The notes under the pieces: model-generated
The model's database searches: none
What the model saw: the letters and a program-made list of their open reading frames with translations, nothing else
Told to the model about the DNA's origin: nothing
Assembly: GCF_001423125.1 (NCBI RefSeq)
Contig: NZ_LMNW01000031.1
Coordinates: 182,528 to 246,527, forward strand
Source of the DNA: Duganella sp. Leaf126
GTDB lineage: Bacteria; Pseudomonadota; Gammaproteobacteria; Burkholderiales; Burkholderiaceae_D
DNA: 64,000 nucleotides
Direction of reading: 5' to 3'
Part shown: positions 56,057-64,000 of the stretch, piece after piece
How the letters are laid out: every line of letters starts with the position of its first letter
Numbering within the stretch: position 1 is the first letter of the stretch
Made by a program: the position numbers and the translations under genes

Positions 56057-57529
56057 ATGGCTCTTACCGATTTTGACCTGGTTCTGTTCGGCGGCAGCGG
56101 CGACCTGTCGATGCGCAAATTGCTGCCCGCCATGTATGCGCGCGACGTCGCCAACGACCTGCCCCCTACCGCCCGCATCATCTGCGTGGGCCGGGCCGAG
56201 GCCAGCCAGGAAGAGTTCCTGCACACGGTAGAAACCACGTCGCGTCCGCTGATCAAGTCGCCGGCGGTGGTGCCGGCCATCTGGGCGCGCTTTACCGCGC
56301 GCATCGTGTACGTGTCGCTCAATGCCACCGACAGCCGCAGCTACGGCCCGCTGGTCGAGGCGCTGCGCCAGGACAGCGCCCTCACCCGCGTCTATTATCT
56401 GGCCACGCCGCCGGCGATCTTCGCGCAGATCTGCGACAACCTCAAGGAAAACGGCCTGGTCACGCCGAGCTCGCGCGTGGTGCTGGAAAAGCCGCTGGGC
56501 CGCGACCTGGCTTCGGCCAAGCAGATCAATGCCGAAGTGGGCAAGGTGTTCGAGGAATCGCAGATCTACCGCATCGACCACTACCTGGGCAAGGAAACCG
56601 TGCAGAACCTGCTGGCCCTGCGCTTCGGCAACATCCTGTTCGAACCGCTGTGGCGCCGCGAATGGATCTCCGACGTGCAGATCACCATCGCTGAAAAGCT
56701 GGGCGTGGGCAACCGCATGGGGTACTACGACACCTCGGGTGCGCTGCGCGACATGCTGCAAAACCACCTGCTGCAGCTGCTGTGCATCGTGGCCATGGAA
56801 CCGCCGACCTCGATCGCGCCGGACGCCGTGCGCGATGCCAAGCTGCAGGTGCTGCGCTCGCTGAAAAAATTCACGCCGACCACGCTGGCGCAAAACATCG
56901 TGCGCGGCCAGTACCGCGCCGGCCATGTCGACGGCAAGGCCGTGCCGAGCTACCGCGACGAACCCGACGCACCGGAACATTCGCGCACCGAAACCTTCGT
57001 TGCCATGAAAGCCGAGATCGACACCTGGCGCTGGGCCGGCGTGCCGTTCTACCTGCGCACAGGCAAGCGCATGGCCGACAGCCTGGCCGAGATCGTCGTG
57101 CGCTTCAAGCAGATCCCGCACTCGATCTTCGCCCAGCCGACCAATAGCTTCCAGCCCAACTCGCTGGTGATCCGGCTGCAGCCGGACGAAGGCTTGCGCA
57201 TGAACCTGATGGCCAAGACTCCGGGCGACGGCATGCGCCTGAAGCAGGCCGAACTCGAACTCGACTTCCGCGAGCAGTTCAAGTCGCCGCGCATGGAAGC
57301 GTACGAGCGTCTGCTGCTCGACGTGTTGCGCGGCCAGCTGACGCTGTTCATGCGCGGCGACGAGCTGGAAGCGGCCTGGGAATGGGTCGAACCGATCCTC
57401 GACCACTGGGAATCGGACGACAGCTATCCGGTGCCGTACTCGGCCGGCACCTGGGGCCCGGCCGCCTCGTCGGCACTGATCAGCCGCGAAGGCTTGCAGT
57501 GGCGCGAAGAAGCGCTGCCCGAAGACTGA
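56057..57529 (+). CDS. zwf: glucose-6-phosphate 1-dehydrogenase
   Basis: A 490-residue Zwf oxidising glucose 6-phosphate to 6-phosphogluconolactone with NADP+ or NAD+. Nucleotide-binding FGGSGDLSMRKLLPA at residue 9, the active site RIDHYLGKETVQNLLALRFGN (about 175), and the substrate motif near WRWAGVPFYLRTGKRM are all present. Start set at MALTDFDL; the frame is open upstream to 55988 but crosses the regulatory boxes. The stop is 16 bp before hexR, so the repressor is co-transcribed with its target. Confidence 0.98.
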   Translation: MALTDFDLVLFGGSGDLSMRKLLPAMYARDVANDLPPTARIICVGRAEASQEEFLHTVETTSRPLIKSPAVVPAIWARFTARIVYVSLNATDSRSYGPLVEALRQDSALTRVYYLATPPAIFAQICDNLKENGLVTPSSRVVLEKPLGRDLASAKQINAEVGKVFEESQIYRIDHYLGKETVQNLLALRFGNILFEPLWRREWISDVQITIAEKLGVGNRMGYYDTSGALRDMLQNHLLQLLCIVAMEPPTSIAPDAVRDAKLQVLRSLKKFTPTTLAQNIVRGQYRAGHVDGKAVPSYRDEPDAPEHSRTETFVAMKAEIDTWRWAGVPFYLRTGKRMADSLAEIVVRFKQIPHSIFAQPTNSFQPNSLVIRLQPDEGLRMNLMAKTPGDGMRLKQAELELDFREQFKSPRMEAYERLLLDVLRGQLTLFMRGDELEAAWEWVEPILDHWESDDSYPVPYSAGTWGPAASSALISREGLQWREEALPED

Positions 57530-57545
57530 GCGGACCACGTCCCGC

Positions 57546-58400
57546 ATGCTGCTCGACTCGATCCGCACCCAGCTCGACTCGCTCTCCAAGTCGGAGCGCA
57601 AGGTCGCGCTGGCCGTGCTCGACCATCCTGGCCAGACCGTCAGCCAGAACATCACGGCGCTGGCCAAGAGCGCGCAGGTGTCCGAGCCGACCGTGGTGCG
57701 CTTTTGCCGCACGCTCGGCTACGACGGCTGGCACGAGTTCAAGCTCAAGCTGGCGCAAGGCCTGGCGCTGGCCCTGCCCGGCCTGAACGAGCAGCCGACC
57801 CAGGACGACCTGGCGTCGGACCTGGTCAACAAGATCTGCAGCCGCTCGATCAACACCCTGCTCGACCTGCGCAACAACCTCGACCCCGACGCCATCCAGC
57901 AGGCGCTCGACATCCTGTCCAAGGCCAACAAGATCGAGTTCTATGGCCAGGGCACGTCCGGCATCGTTGCTGCCGACGCCCAGCACAAGTTTTTCCGCTC
58001 GGGCGTGCCGACCGTCGCCTATGCCGATCCGCACATCCACAGCATTGCCGCCGCCCTGCTGCGCGCGGGCGACGCCGTGGTGGCCATCTCGCAGCGCGGC
58101 AACAGCCCGTCGCTGGTGCGCTCGGTGAAACTGGCGCGCCGCGGCGGCGCCGACGTCATTGCGCTGGCGCCGTCGGGCACGCCGCTGGCCGACCTGGCCA
58201 CGGTGCTGATTCCGATCGACCTGATCTTCAATACCGACCCGTACACGCCGATCTCGGCGCGCCTGGCTTACCTGGTGGTGATCGATGTGCTGGCGGTGGG
58301 ACTGGCCCTGCAACGCGGTCCGGATTTCCGCAAAAAAATGCAGAACGCCCAGAAAGCCCTGCAGGAATTCGACTTGCAATTCGACTCCTTCATCGGTTGA
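57546..58400 (+). CDS. hexR: HexR, RpiR-family repressor of glucose catabolism
   Basis: A 284-residue regulator: an RpiR helix-turn-helix (about 1-77; LDSLSKSERKVALAVLDHPGQTVSQNITALAKSAQVSEPTVVRFCRTLGYDGW by parts) and a SIS sugar-phosphate-binding domain (about 125-255) with KIEFYGQGTSGIVAADAQHKF and VAISQRGNSPSLV. In Pseudomonas and gammaproteobacteria HexR represses zwf, edd and others until KDPG binds. Position behind zwf and the four boxes nearby make this role likely here. Confidence 0.93.
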   Translation: MLLDSIRTQLDSLSKSERKVALAVLDHPGQTVSQNITALAKSAQVSEPTVVRFCRTLGYDGWHEFKLKLAQGLALALPGLNEQPTQDDLASDLVNKICSRSINTLLDLRNNLDPDAIQQALDILSKANKIEFYGQGTSGIVAADAQHKFFRSGVPTVAYADPHIHSIAAALLRAGDAVVAISQRGNSPSLVRSVKLARRGGADVIALAPSGTPLADLATVLIPIDLIFNTDPYTPISARLAYLVVIDVLAVGLALQRGPDFRKKMQNAQKALQEFDLQFDSFIG

Positions 58401-58572
58401 TGTCATAATTTGACAACCTTGCACCGGCCTTGTGCGTCGGTGTGTTGTCGCACATGGCCGACGCCAGAGTACTTCTATACTTCCCTTATGCTACAGTGTG
58501 AATAATTCTCCATATGCAAGTTTGCACAATGGTTAATTTCACGCGTGGCATGTAGTGCCCGTGAGAGTGGAC

Positions 58573-60039
58573 ATGACCAACTTTTCTTTCGCCAACCCTT
58601 CCTCCGATACCGTCTTATCGGCCCGCATTCCGCTGTTGCAAACCGGTGTGCCGGGGTTCGACCAGATTCTGGGCGGCGGCTTTCCCGCGCACAGCCTGTA
58701 CCTGCTGCAGGGCCTGGCCGGCAGCGGCAAGACCACGCTGGCCTGCCAGATCGGCTACCACCACGCGCACCAGGGCAAGAAGGTGCTGGTGCTGACCCTG
58801 ATCGCGGAAACCCACGGCAAGATGCTCAACCACCTGAGCAGCTTCTCGTTCTTCGACGAGCAGCTGGTGGGCGACCGCATCGTCTTTCTCGGCGCCTACC
58901 CCGAGCTGCTCAAGGGCGGCCTGCGGCAGTTACTGAAGTCGATTGCCAGCACGCTGGCCGAGCAGCGCCCCGACATCATGATCATCGACGGCTTTCGCAC
59001 CGTGCGCGAAGCCAAGCCATCGGACGTGGCGCTGTCCGAGTTCATGCTGTCGCTCAATTCGCTGGTCTCGACCATGCGCTGCACGACCTTCCTGCTCTCG
59101 CCCACGGAAGGCAACGTGGCGGACTCGGAGAATACGCTGGTCGATGGCTTGATCGAACTGAGCCAGTATGAGCACGGTCTCAACCTGATCCGCGAGATCA
59201 AGGTGTTCAAGCTGCGCGGCAGCAAGCACCTGCTGGGCCGCCACGTGTTCGAGGTGGGCGCCGACGGTGTCGCCATCTATCCGCGCCTGGAGGCGGTGAG
59301 CACCGCCAGCGGCGCCACGCCCGGCGTTTCGCGCCAGCGCCTCGGTTTCGGTATCGAAGGCTGGGACCGCCTCACGCACGGCGGCGTCACGCGGGGCTCC
59401 ACCACGGCGCTGCTTGGCAACCCGGGCGTGGGCAAGACCCTGATGGGCATGCATTTCATCTACGAAGGCCTGAAGCGCGGCGAACCGTGCCTGGTGGTCG
59501 GCTTTTACGAGTCGCCCGAAGCGCTGCTGGAAAAGGCGCGCAGCGTGGGCCTGGACTTCCGCAGCTATTACGAGAGCGGCGCCTTGCAGGTGATCTGGCA
59601 TCCGCCGCTCGAAATCCTGGTCGACAGCCTGGCCCACACGGTGCTGCGCAATGTCGAGGCGCGCCAGGTCTCGCGCCTGCTGATGGATGGCATCGACGGC
59701 ATGCGCGAGATCGTCATGCACCCGGGGCGTTCGCGCTCGTTCCTGTCGGCCTTCGTCAACGAGCTGCGCTGCCGCAACGTCACCACCTTCTTCACCCAGG
59801 AGCTCGCGTATTTCGGACAGAGCCCCGGCGATGGCGAGATCGCCGCATCGATGCTGTTCGAAAACATCATCCTGCTGCGCTACGTGGACGTGAACGGCAT
59901 CAACCGCCGCCAGATCGGCGTGCTCAAGCTGCGCGAAAACGGCTACGACGCCGCCAACCACATCCTGCTCATTTCCGATCAGGGCATGAGCATCGAAGAA
60001 GCGGTGTCGGGGCCGGTCCACCCGACGCCGCCGCTATAG
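58573..60039 (+). CDS. KaiC-like RecA-superfamily ATPase, two tandem domains
   Basis: A 488-residue protein with two KaiC/RadA-type domains. Domain 1 has PGFDQILGGGFPAHSLYLLQG and Walker A GLAGSGKT (47-54) with Walker B PDIMIIDGF. Domain 2 has Walker A GNPGVGKT (282-289) and SRLLMDGIDG. The two adjacent catalytic Glu of cyanobacterial KaiC are reduced to one in each domain (LIAETH and GFYESPE). Such non-cyanobacterial KaiC proteins act in signalling or stress; a clock function is not implied. The receiver gene 10 bp downstream is a likely partner. ATG 58573 is chosen; GTG 58555 is an alternative. Confidence 0.85.
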   Translation: MTNFSFANPSSDTVLSARIPLLQTGVPGFDQILGGGFPAHSLYLLQGLAGSGKTTLACQIGYHHAHQGKKVLVLTLIAETHGKMLNHLSSFSFFDEQLVGDRIVFLGAYPELLKGGLRQLLKSIASTLAEQRPDIMIIDGFRTVREAKPSDVALSEFMLSLNSLVSTMRCTTFLLSPTEGNVADSENTLVDGLIELSQYEHGLNLIREIKVFKLRGSKHLLGRHVFEVGADGVAIYPRLEAVSTASGATPGVSRQRLGFGIEGWDRLTHGGVTRGSTTALLGNPGVGKTLMGMHFIYEGLKRGEPCLVVGFYESPEALLEKARSVGLDFRSYYESGALQVIWHPPLEILVDSLAHTVLRNVEARQVSRLLMDGIDGMREIVMHPGRSRSFLSAFVNELRCRNVTTFFTQELAYFGQSPGDGEIAASMLFENIILLRYVDVNGINRRQIGVLKLRENGYDAANHILLISDQGMSIEEAVSGPVHPTPPL

Positions 60040-60049
60040 AAGAGATGCC

Positions 60050-60448
60050 ATGAGTGACTTCCCCCTCCATCCCGATACCCACCAGGACGGCAAGCTGATC
60101 CTGGTGGTGGACGACGAATTCGACGTCCTGTCGGCCTATACCATGTTGTTCGAGTACCGCGGCTACCGCGTGTGCACGGCCGGCAATGGCGAGGAAGCGC
60201 TGGCGGTGGCTGCCGTCGAGCGGCCCGGCATCGTGATTTCCGACTACATGATGCCGGTGATGGATGGCGCCCAGCTGTGCCGCCAGTGGCGCGACGACCC
60301 TGCGCTGCGGCACATACCGTTCATCCTGACCAGCGCCGGCCTGCTGCGCCGCGGCGACGTGCTGCCCTACGATGCCTTCTTCCGCAAGCCGGTGCCGTTC
60401 GAACCGTTGCTCGCCGAGATCGCCCGCCTGATCGCCGCGCACAAATAG
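60050..60448 (+). CDS. single-domain response regulator linked to the KaiC-like ATPase
   Basis: A 132-residue receiver: acid pair D21-D22, phospho-acceptor Asp65 (VISDYMMPVMDG), conserved Lys in FFRKPVPF. A short N-terminal tail is unconserved and there is no output domain. It starts 10 bp after the ATPase gene. No kinase is adjacent. The tal gene follows 78 bp later. Confidence 0.92.
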   Translation: MSDFPLHPDTHQDGKLILVVDDEFDVLSAYTMLFEYRGYRVCTAGNGEEALAVAAVERPGIVISDYMMPVMDGAQLCRQWRDDPALRHIPFILTSAGLLRRGDVLPYDAFFRKPVPFEPLLAEIARLIAAHK

Positions 60449-60526
60449 GTTGTTGTTGTACGGTGTTATCTTTCCGCTTTGTCCATGCTTGAGTACAATG
60501 AAGCAATCACTCACTCGGGCAGCGCC

Positions 60527-61462
60527 ATGAACCAACTCGAACAACTCAAGCAATTTACCACCGTGGTCGCCGACACCGGGGATTTCCAGTCCATCCAGGC
60601 CTACACGCCGCGCGACGCCACCACCAACCCGTCGCTGATCCTGAAAGCGGTGCAAAAGGACGAGTACAAGCCGCTGCTGGAAAAAGCCGTGCGCGACAAT
60701 CTCGACCGCTCCACCAGCGACACCATCGACCACCTGCTGGTCGCCTTCGGCAAGCAGATCCTGCGCGTGATCCCGGGCCGCGTCTCGACCGAAATCGACG
60801 CCAGCCTGTCGTTCGATACCGAGGGCTCGATTGCCAAGGGCCGCGAACTGATCAAGCTGTACGAGGCCGCCGGCATCGAGCGCGAGCGCGTGCTGATCAA
60901 GATGGCCAGCACCTGGGAAGGCATCCGCGCCGCCCAGGTCCTGGAAAAGGAAGGCATCCACTGCAATATGACGCTGCTGTTCTCGCTGGGCCAGGCGATC
61001 GCCTGCGCCGAAGCGGGCGCCCAGCTGATCTCGCCCTTCGTCGGCCGCATCTACGACTGGTACAAGAAGTCGACCGGCATCGAGTACGCGCCGGCCGACG
61101 ATCCCGGCGTGCAATCGGTCAAGCGCATCTACAACTACTACCGCAAGTTCGGCTACCGCACCGAGGTGATGGGCGCCAGCTTCCGCAACACGGGCCAGAT
61201 CCTGGAACTGGCCGGCTGCGACCTGCTCACCATCAGCCCCGACCTGCTTCAGCAGCTGGCCGACACCGAAGGCACGGTCGAGCGCAAGCTGAGCCAGGAA
61301 AGCGCCCCGGCCGCTGCGGCGATGAAGATGAGCCTGGACGAAAAGAAATTCCGCTTCCAACTCAACGAAGACCAGATGGCCACCGAAAAGCTGTCCGAAG
61401 GCATCCGCGCCTTCTGCGCCGACACGGGCAAGCTCAAGCAAATCATTTCCGGCATGCGCTGA
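60527..61462 (+). CDS. tal: transaldolase (TalB type)
   Basis: A 311-residue transaldolase moving a dihydroxyacetone unit between sugar phosphates in the pentose phosphate pathway. Schiff-base Lys125 in [12 protein letters not shown], plus DATTNPSLI (about 30) and [11 protein letters not shown]. The ATG at [10 protein letters not shown] matches the family; upstream in-frame codons to 60479 do not. It complements rpiA, zwf and pgi in the window. Confidence 0.97.
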   Translation: MNQLEQLKQFTTVVADTGDFQSIQAYTPRDATTNPSLILKAVQKDEYKPLLEKAVRDNLDRSTSDTIDHLLVAFGKQILRVIPGRVSTEIDASLSFDTEGSIAKGRELIKLYEAAGIERERVLIKMASTWEGIRAAQVLEKEGIHCNMTLLFSLGQAIACAEAGAQLISPFVGRIYDWYKKSTGIEYAPADDPGVQSVKRIYNYYRKFGYRTEVMGASFRNTGQILELAGCDLLTISPDLLQQLADTEGTVERKLSQESAPAAAAMKMSLDEKKFRFQLNEDQMATEKLSEGIRAFCADTGKLKQIISGMR

Positions 61463-61476
61463 CACTTCTCACACTT

Positions 61477-61665
61477 CGGGGTCCGATCCCAATGCCGTGA
61501 GTTAAGCGAAAAGTATTAATTTTGTTAGCATGAAAACGTCGTCCCTGCGCAGACGGGGACCCAATTGGGCTGACACGTCGACGCATCTCGCAGAACTTGG
61601 GTACCCGCCTTCGCGGGTACGACGGAGATGAAGACCTTAACTTAACGGCATTGGGGTCAGATCCG
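61477..61665. mobile_element. composite inverted-repeat element (MITE-like), copy 2, intact
   Basis: Outer inverted repeats contain CCAATGCCGT on both sides: the left end TTCGGGGTCCGATCCCAATG and the inverse of the right end CATTGGGGTCAGATCCGAA. Inside are AT-rich CGAAAAGTATTAATTTTGTT and a paired REP. It has no coding capacity. It fills the 216-bp gap between tal and the patatin gene, reaching within 14 bp of that start. Confidence 0.75.
61537..61625. repeat. paired REP-like hairpins inside composite element copy 2
   Basis: CGTCGTCCCTGCGCAGACGG is inverted as GTACCCGCC...GCGGGTACGACGG. It is the same module as at 18523-18611. Confidence 0.7.
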
Positions 61666-61678
61666 AAACAGGCGGTAA

Positions 61679-62755
61679 ATGTTGATGTCTCCAATCACGA
61701 TACGGCTGGGCCAGGCGGCGCGGGAGCGGATTGCGCGCGAGGGGGTGCGCGCTGCCGATGTGGCCGTGGTGCCGGCGGCGGCCGGTGGGCCCAAGGGGCT
61801 GATCCTCAATGGCCTCGATCTGTGGCTGTTCGGCAGTTTTCTCCAGCAGGCGCCGCGACCGCGCAAGCTGGTCGGGGCGTCGATCGGCGCCTGGCGCATG
61901 GCCGCCTCGGCGTTCGATGACCCGGTGGCCGGACACCGGCGGCTGGCGCACCTGTATGCGCATCAGCGCTACCCGGCCAAGGTCACGCCCGCCTATATCA
62001 GCCAGAACATCGGCCAGCTGCTGGACGAACTGCTCGATGGCCGCGCTGGCGAAATCCTCGGCCATCCGCACCATCACCTGAATGTGCTGACCGTACGCGG
62101 TACCGGGGCGCTGGGGCGCAGCAACGGCGTGCGCTGGCGCGAGACGACGGGCTTCCTGCTCGCTGCTGCCGGCAACGCCATGGCGCGCAGCAGGCTGGCC
62201 GCATCGATGGAGCGCGTGGTGTTTCATCACCCGCACGACGATGCGCACTGGCTGCGCCAGCCGTTCGATGCGTTCGCCGGTCATTTCGTGGCACTCGGCC
62301 ACGCCAACCTACGCGACGCCCTGCAGGCGTCGGGTTCGATTCCGCTCGTGCTCGAAGCGGTGACCGGTATCGCCGGCGCACCGCCGGGGCCGCACTGGGA
62401 TGGCGGCCTGATCGACTACCACCTGCACCTGCCCTACCAGCGCGACCCCGGCCTGGTGCTGTATCCGCACTTCAGCGACCACCTCGTGCCTGGCTGGCTC
62501 GACAAGTCCATGCCCTGGCGCCGGGCCCGCGGTGCGGCGCTGGATAATATGATCCTGGTGTCGCCCTCGCCCGACTTCGTTGCCGGCCTGCCCAACGGCA
62601 AACTGCCGGACCGCAAGGACTTCACGGTCTATGGCCAGCATCACGACACCCGCATCCGTCACTGGCTGCACGCGATCGGCGAAAGCGAACGGCTGGCCGA
62701 GGCCTTTGCCCGCTGGTGCGAGAAACCGGACCTGAACGCAACATTGCCACTGTAA
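61679..62755 (+). CDS. patatin-like phospholipase
   Basis: A 358-residue patatin-family lipid acyl hydrolase. The oxyanion region AAAGGPKGLILNG (about 34), nucleophile Ser68 in GASIGAW and catalytic Asp in HWDGGLIDYHL (about 240) form the Ser-Asp dyad. No signal peptide. Function in lipid turnover or as an effector is unknown. ATG 61679 or 61685 may be used. Its upstream region is almost wholly the composite repeat. Confidence 0.9.
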   Translation: MLMSPITIRLGQAARERIAREGVRAADVAVVPAAAGGPKGLILNGLDLWLFGSFLQQAPRPRKLVGASIGAWRMAASAFDDPVAGHRRLAHLYAHQRYPAKVTPAYISQNIGQLLDELLDGRAGEILGHPHHHLNVLTVRGTGALGRSNGVRWRETTGFLLAAAGNAMARSRLAASMERVVFHHPHDDAHWLRQPFDAFAGHFVALGHANLRDALQASGSIPLVLEAVTGIAGAPPGPHWDGGLIDYHLHLPYQRDPGLVLYPHFSDHLVPGWLDKSMPWRRARGAALDNMILVSPSPDFVAGLPNGKLPDRKDFTVYGQHHDTRIRHWLHAIGESERLAEAFARWCEKPDLNATLPL

Positions 62756-62872
62756 GTAAATCACATTGTTACCAATAAGCAACAATGGAATCCGATTATC
62801 AGTGACTGCCATGTTTCCCACAGGCATACTTGAGCCCTGCTAGCCAGCATCACACACAACAGGGATCACACC

Positions 62873-64000
62873 ATGAAGTTTCTTACGCACACGCGCATCG
62901 GCACGCGTCTGGCCGCTGCTTTCGGCATCGTTCTTTTACTGGCACTGGTCGCCACCACGGTCGGCCTGCTCAATGCCCGCCAACAGGCAGCCGCCACCCG
63001 CGACATGATGGAAAAGCCGCTGGCCAAGGAGCGGCTGGTCTCCGACTGGTACGTACTGATGTATTCGGCCATCGCCCGCACCGAGCTCATCGCCCGCAGC
63101 TCGGACACCGCGCTGCCGACCGTCTTCGCCGACGTGATCGCCGCCAGCAGCAAGCGCGGGGCCGAACTGATGGGCAAGGTCAAGGAGCTGGTGGCCAGCG
63201 ACGAGGAACGCGCCATGTTCGACCGGATCGTGGTCTTGCGCACCAATTACCAGAACCTGAAAACGGCGGTCGGCAATGCACGCAAGGCCGGCGACGCGGC
63301 TGCCGCCGAAAAAATCTTCAACGATGAATTCACGCCGGCCGCCAAGGCCTACACGATCGCGGTCGAGGGGCTGCTGACGTACCAGCGCAAGGCGATCGAC
63401 GACACCGCCCGCGCCATCGACGCCGCCAACGTCCGCGCCAACGGCTTGCTGTTGCTGCTGACGGTACTGATGGTCACCATCGGCTCGGCGGCAGCGTGGA
63501 TCATTACCAGGTCGATCACGGCGCCGCTCAAGTCGGCCGTCGACATTGCCGCCACCGTGGCCAGGGGCGACCTCACCACCCGCTTCGACGCGTCGGTCCA
63601 GCGCTCGGAAATCGGCGAACTGATGACGGCATTGAAGGGCATGAACGATGCGCTGCGCAACGTGGTCAGCCAGGTGCAGACCGGCACCCGCACGATCGCC
63701 AGCGCTTCGCAGGAGATCGCCGCCGGCAACCTGGACCTGTCGCAGCGCACCGAGGAGCAGGCCAGCTCGCTCGAGGAAACCGCGTCGTCGATGGAGGAAC
63801 TGACCTCCACCGTGCGCCAGAATGCCGACAATGCACGCCAGGCCAACCAGCTGGTCAAAACGGCGTCGGACGTGGCTGAAAAAGGCGGCGCCATCGTCAG
63901 CCAGGTGGTCGATACCATGGGCAGCATCAACGATGCCTCGCGCAAGATCTACGACATCATTTCCGTGATCGACGGCATCGCGTTCCAGACCAATATCCTG
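62873..64000 (+). CDS. methyl-accepting chemotaxis protein, 3' end beyond window
   Basis: 376 codons run open to the last base. Membrane helix 1 (about 11-33), a four-helix periplasmic ligand domain (about 35-190), membrane helix 2 (about 191-212), a HAMP domain (about 213-266, TRSITAPLKSAVDIAATVARGDL) and the beginning of the signalling coiled coil with the methylation-type segment RTEEQASSLEETASSMEEL. It senses an unknown chemical and controls CheA. The sequence stops just before the kinase-contact hairpin (DGIAFQTNIL). Confidence 0.95.
   Translation, partial: MKFLTHTRIGTRLAAAFGIVLLLALVATTVGLLNARQQAAATRDMMEKPLAKERLVSDWYVLMYSAIARTELIARSSDTALPTVFADVIAASSKRGAELMGKVKELVASDEERAMFDRIVVLRTNYQNLKTAVGNARKAGDAAAAEKIFNDEFTPAAKAYTIAVEGLLTYQRKAIDDTARAIDAANVRANGLLLLLTVLMVTIGSAAAWIITRSITAPLKSAVDIAATVARGDLTTRFDASVQRSEIGELMTALKGMNDALRNVVSQVQTGTRTIASASQEIAAGNLDLSQRTEEQASSLEETASSMEELTSTVRQNADNARQANQLVKTASDVAEKGGAIVSQVVDTMGSINDASRKIYDIISVIDGIAFQTNIL

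Noticed and set aside
58401..58572. Stem-loop around 58433-58466 as a terminator for hexR
   Set aside because: Arms GCGTCGG/CCGACGC exist but no T-run follows and the loop is long, so I did not list it.

Overview
The window is ordinary chromosomal DNA of a GC-rich betaproteobacterium, most likely Oxalobacteraceae (Massilia, Duganella or Janthinobacterium type). This rests on the pyrG-kdsA-eno-ftsB order, the LexA-controlled imuA-imuB-dnaE2 mutasome, the HexR-type Entner-Doudoroff cluster and the paired intergenic palindromes. The genus is inferred. I saw no rRNA, tRNA, prophage, insertion sequence or CRISPR array.

Layout. 1-10.2 kb: the end of a TonB receptor, a gamma-class carbonic anhydrase, a DUF1349 protein, an L,D-transpeptidase, a solute-binding protein with a long Ala-rich linker, then ftsB, eno, kdsA and pyrG (read right to left) and a PRC-barrel protein. 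10.5-18.4 kb: a second TonB receptor, the secreted DUF2844/DUF3443 pair, a CpdB/UshA-like nucleotidase and a Sel1 lipoprotein. 18.6-24.2 kb (minus strand): a CoaD-like/HD fusion, a QseC-type two-component pair, a DegP/MucD protease and an Hsp20 chaperone. 24.4-29.3 kb: an M61 peptidase, a GST, a small unknown protein, an alpha/beta hydrolase and an Xre-RES toxin-antitoxin pair. 29.3-34.7 kb: the SOS mutasome. 34.9-45.8 kb: a PheC-chorismate mutase fusion, a VOC protein, a PHB-depolymerase-like esterase, an oversized HrpA helicase, argA, yggX and rpiA. 45.8-50.3 kb: a CheY/CheC/GGDEF operon, a quinone reductase with a divergent LysR regulator, and a small ribbon-helix-helix protein. 50.4-58.4 kb: eda-edd facing pgi, an SMP-30 lactonase, zwf and hexR. 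58.5-64 kb: a KaiC-like ATPase with its own receiver protein, tal, a patatin and the start of a chemoreceptor.

How the genes fit together. zwf, SMP-30, edd and eda form an Entner-Doudoroff route. pgi, tal and rpiA tie it to glycolysis and the pentose phosphates. Four near-identical 15-bp boxes in front of edd, pgi and zwf suggest coordinated repression by HexR. A textbook LexA box sits on the imuA promoter.

The least expected items are: the CoaD-HD fusion; the periplasmic PheC-AroQ fusion; the 14-residue repeat array at the HrpA N-terminus; the CheY-CheC-GGDEF cassette with both phosphatase sites intact; and a composite inverted-repeat element present twice, one copy of which carries a second repeat inserted inside it.
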